Part shown: positions 63,455 through 64,000 of the stretch, piece by piece | Layout of the letters: every line of letters starts with the position of its first letter | How positions within the stretch are numbered: the first letter of the stretch is position 1 | DNA from: Minicystis rosea | GTDB lineage: Bacteria > Myxococcota_A > Polyangia > Polyangiales > Polyangiaceae | NCBI GenBank assembly: GCA_001931535.1 | Contig: CP016211.1 | Coordinates: 1,764,501 to 1,828,500, forward strand | DNA: 64,000 nucleotides | Reading direction: 5' to 3' | The notes under the pieces: generated by a model | The model's input: only the letters and a program-made list of their open reading frames with translations | What the model was told of the DNA's origin: nothing | Databases searched by the model: none | Program-made: the position numbers and the translations under genes

Positions 63455-63888
63455 CCAATCCTCCTTTGCTCGCCGGCTGCATCGCCGGCGGATGCTGTTG
63501 ACGATCGACGGTGAGGATTGTTTCGCGCCTTCGACGCGACGGTCCCGCAATGGGCATGATGGACGGCCGCGGCGATTGCGTGCGACGCAGGCGACGATGA
63601 CGCGCGAGGTGCATCGGGGCCCCACGCCGCCTGCGCCCGGGGCCTCGTCGTGGGCAAGGAGACGTCGCGTTCGAGCACCCTCGTCGGTGACGCTCGGTCT
63701 TCGGAGACAGGGAGCCCTGTCGCGCTCGAATGGCGGGCGCGGCGTACCGTGTCACGGCATCTCGAAGCTGTCCGTCGGGCTCGAGCCTGGGACCGAGATC
63801 ATGGCTCGGCCACGCTGGGGAAGCTGCCTGCCCCGTCGAGGGGCGCTCTGGGGCGTCGCTCGCGGGAGCCGCGTGCCAGGATGGATGC
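63455..63888. other. intergenic region at the right end
   Basis: 434 bp between divergent genes. It should hold both promoters. No repeat, palindrome family member or small gene was recognised. Confidence 0.35.
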
Positions 63889-64000
63889 ATGATCGATGGG
63901 GATTGGCTCACGAACGGCCGGGGCGGTGCGCCTCCGCAGGCGCTCGGCGTGCGCGCCATCGTGATTTACAAGCTCGCCAAATCGGCGCTGCAGATCGTGC
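63889..64000 (+). CDS. DUF2127-like membrane protein, 3' end outside window
   Basis: Only 37 codons lie in the window. From ATG 63889 (AGGATGG upstream) the peptide has a polar N-terminus, then LGVRAIVIYKLAKSALQIV, which resembles the first TM of DUF2127 proteins (GLRAIALFKLAKGLL type). The assignment rests on this short stretch. Confidence 0.5.
   Translation, partial: MIDGDWLTNGRGGAPPQALGVRAIVIYKLAKSALQIV

Overview
This window looks like a chromosomal segment of a Myxococcota bacterium, probably Polyangiales/Sorangiineae. The support is very high GC with strong third-position bias, about a score of exported lipoproteins with Cys-rich repeat domains, a MYXO-CTERM-like C-terminal tail, a Hanks-type Ser/Thr kinase beside an FHA-containing sigma-54 activator, and a pair of proteins resembling fulvocin C-related bacteriocin precursors. 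No tRNA, rRNA or CRISPR array was recognised. Family names are from memory of the families; no database search was run.

Layout. 0-3 kb: SGNH hydrolase (5' partial) and Cys-rich lipoproteins. 3-6 kb: a minus-strand set of small Cys-rich precursor, DUF692 (MNIO) enzyme and DUF2063 partner, followed by yjbQ; this is a bufferin-type RiPP operon, with three copies of a 20-bp palindrome between precursor and enzyme. 6-16 kb: metalloprotease-like protein, AAC(3)-family acetyltransferase, VOC protein, lipoproteins, RND/MMPL transporter, polyprenyl-phosphate sugar transferase, RCC1-like lipoprotein. 16-22 kb: GH43 lipoprotein, then a decayed mobile region in which two halves of an IS481-family transposase, bounded by paired 18-bp repeats, enclose an IS66 fragment and three small genes (SRPBCC, truncated DGPF/YCII, DoxX-like). 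A tandem array of ~42-bp hairpin units separates it from gyrA (22-25 kb). 25-30 kb: lipoproteins and a CDP-alcohol phosphatidyltransferase. 30-37 kb: MarR regulator divergent from an amidohydrolase, TRAP permease genes dctQ-dctM and a TatT lipoprotein. 37-46 kb: class II aldolase, OB-fold membrane protein, MscS channel, a nine-unit double-hairpin array, and a large MYXO-CTERM-like protein co-transcribed behind an OmpA-family protein. 46-52 kb: two convergent fulvocin-like genes, an FGE-sulfatase protein and an esterase lipoprotein. 52-56 kb: PEGA-like protein and Ser/Thr kinase divergent from the FHA sigma-54 activator, then DUF1697. 56-64 kb: lipoproteins, a Tat-exported PLP enzyme, an exported amidohydrolase, a Cys-repeat protein, and the start of a DUF2127-like gene.

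The strongest leads are: (1) the bufferin-like MNIO operon with its palindromes; (2) three genes (two fulvocin-like precursors and an esterase) that each carry a near-perfect -24/-12 sigma-54 promoter with upstream 19-bp palindromes, the spacing being identical to the base for the two bacteriocin-like genes; (3) two unrelated hairpin tandem arrays with the same ~42-bp period; (4) a REP-like family built on an 18-bp palindrome found just after stop codons. Coding frames on the opposite strand of real genes are often long here because of GC bias and were left out.
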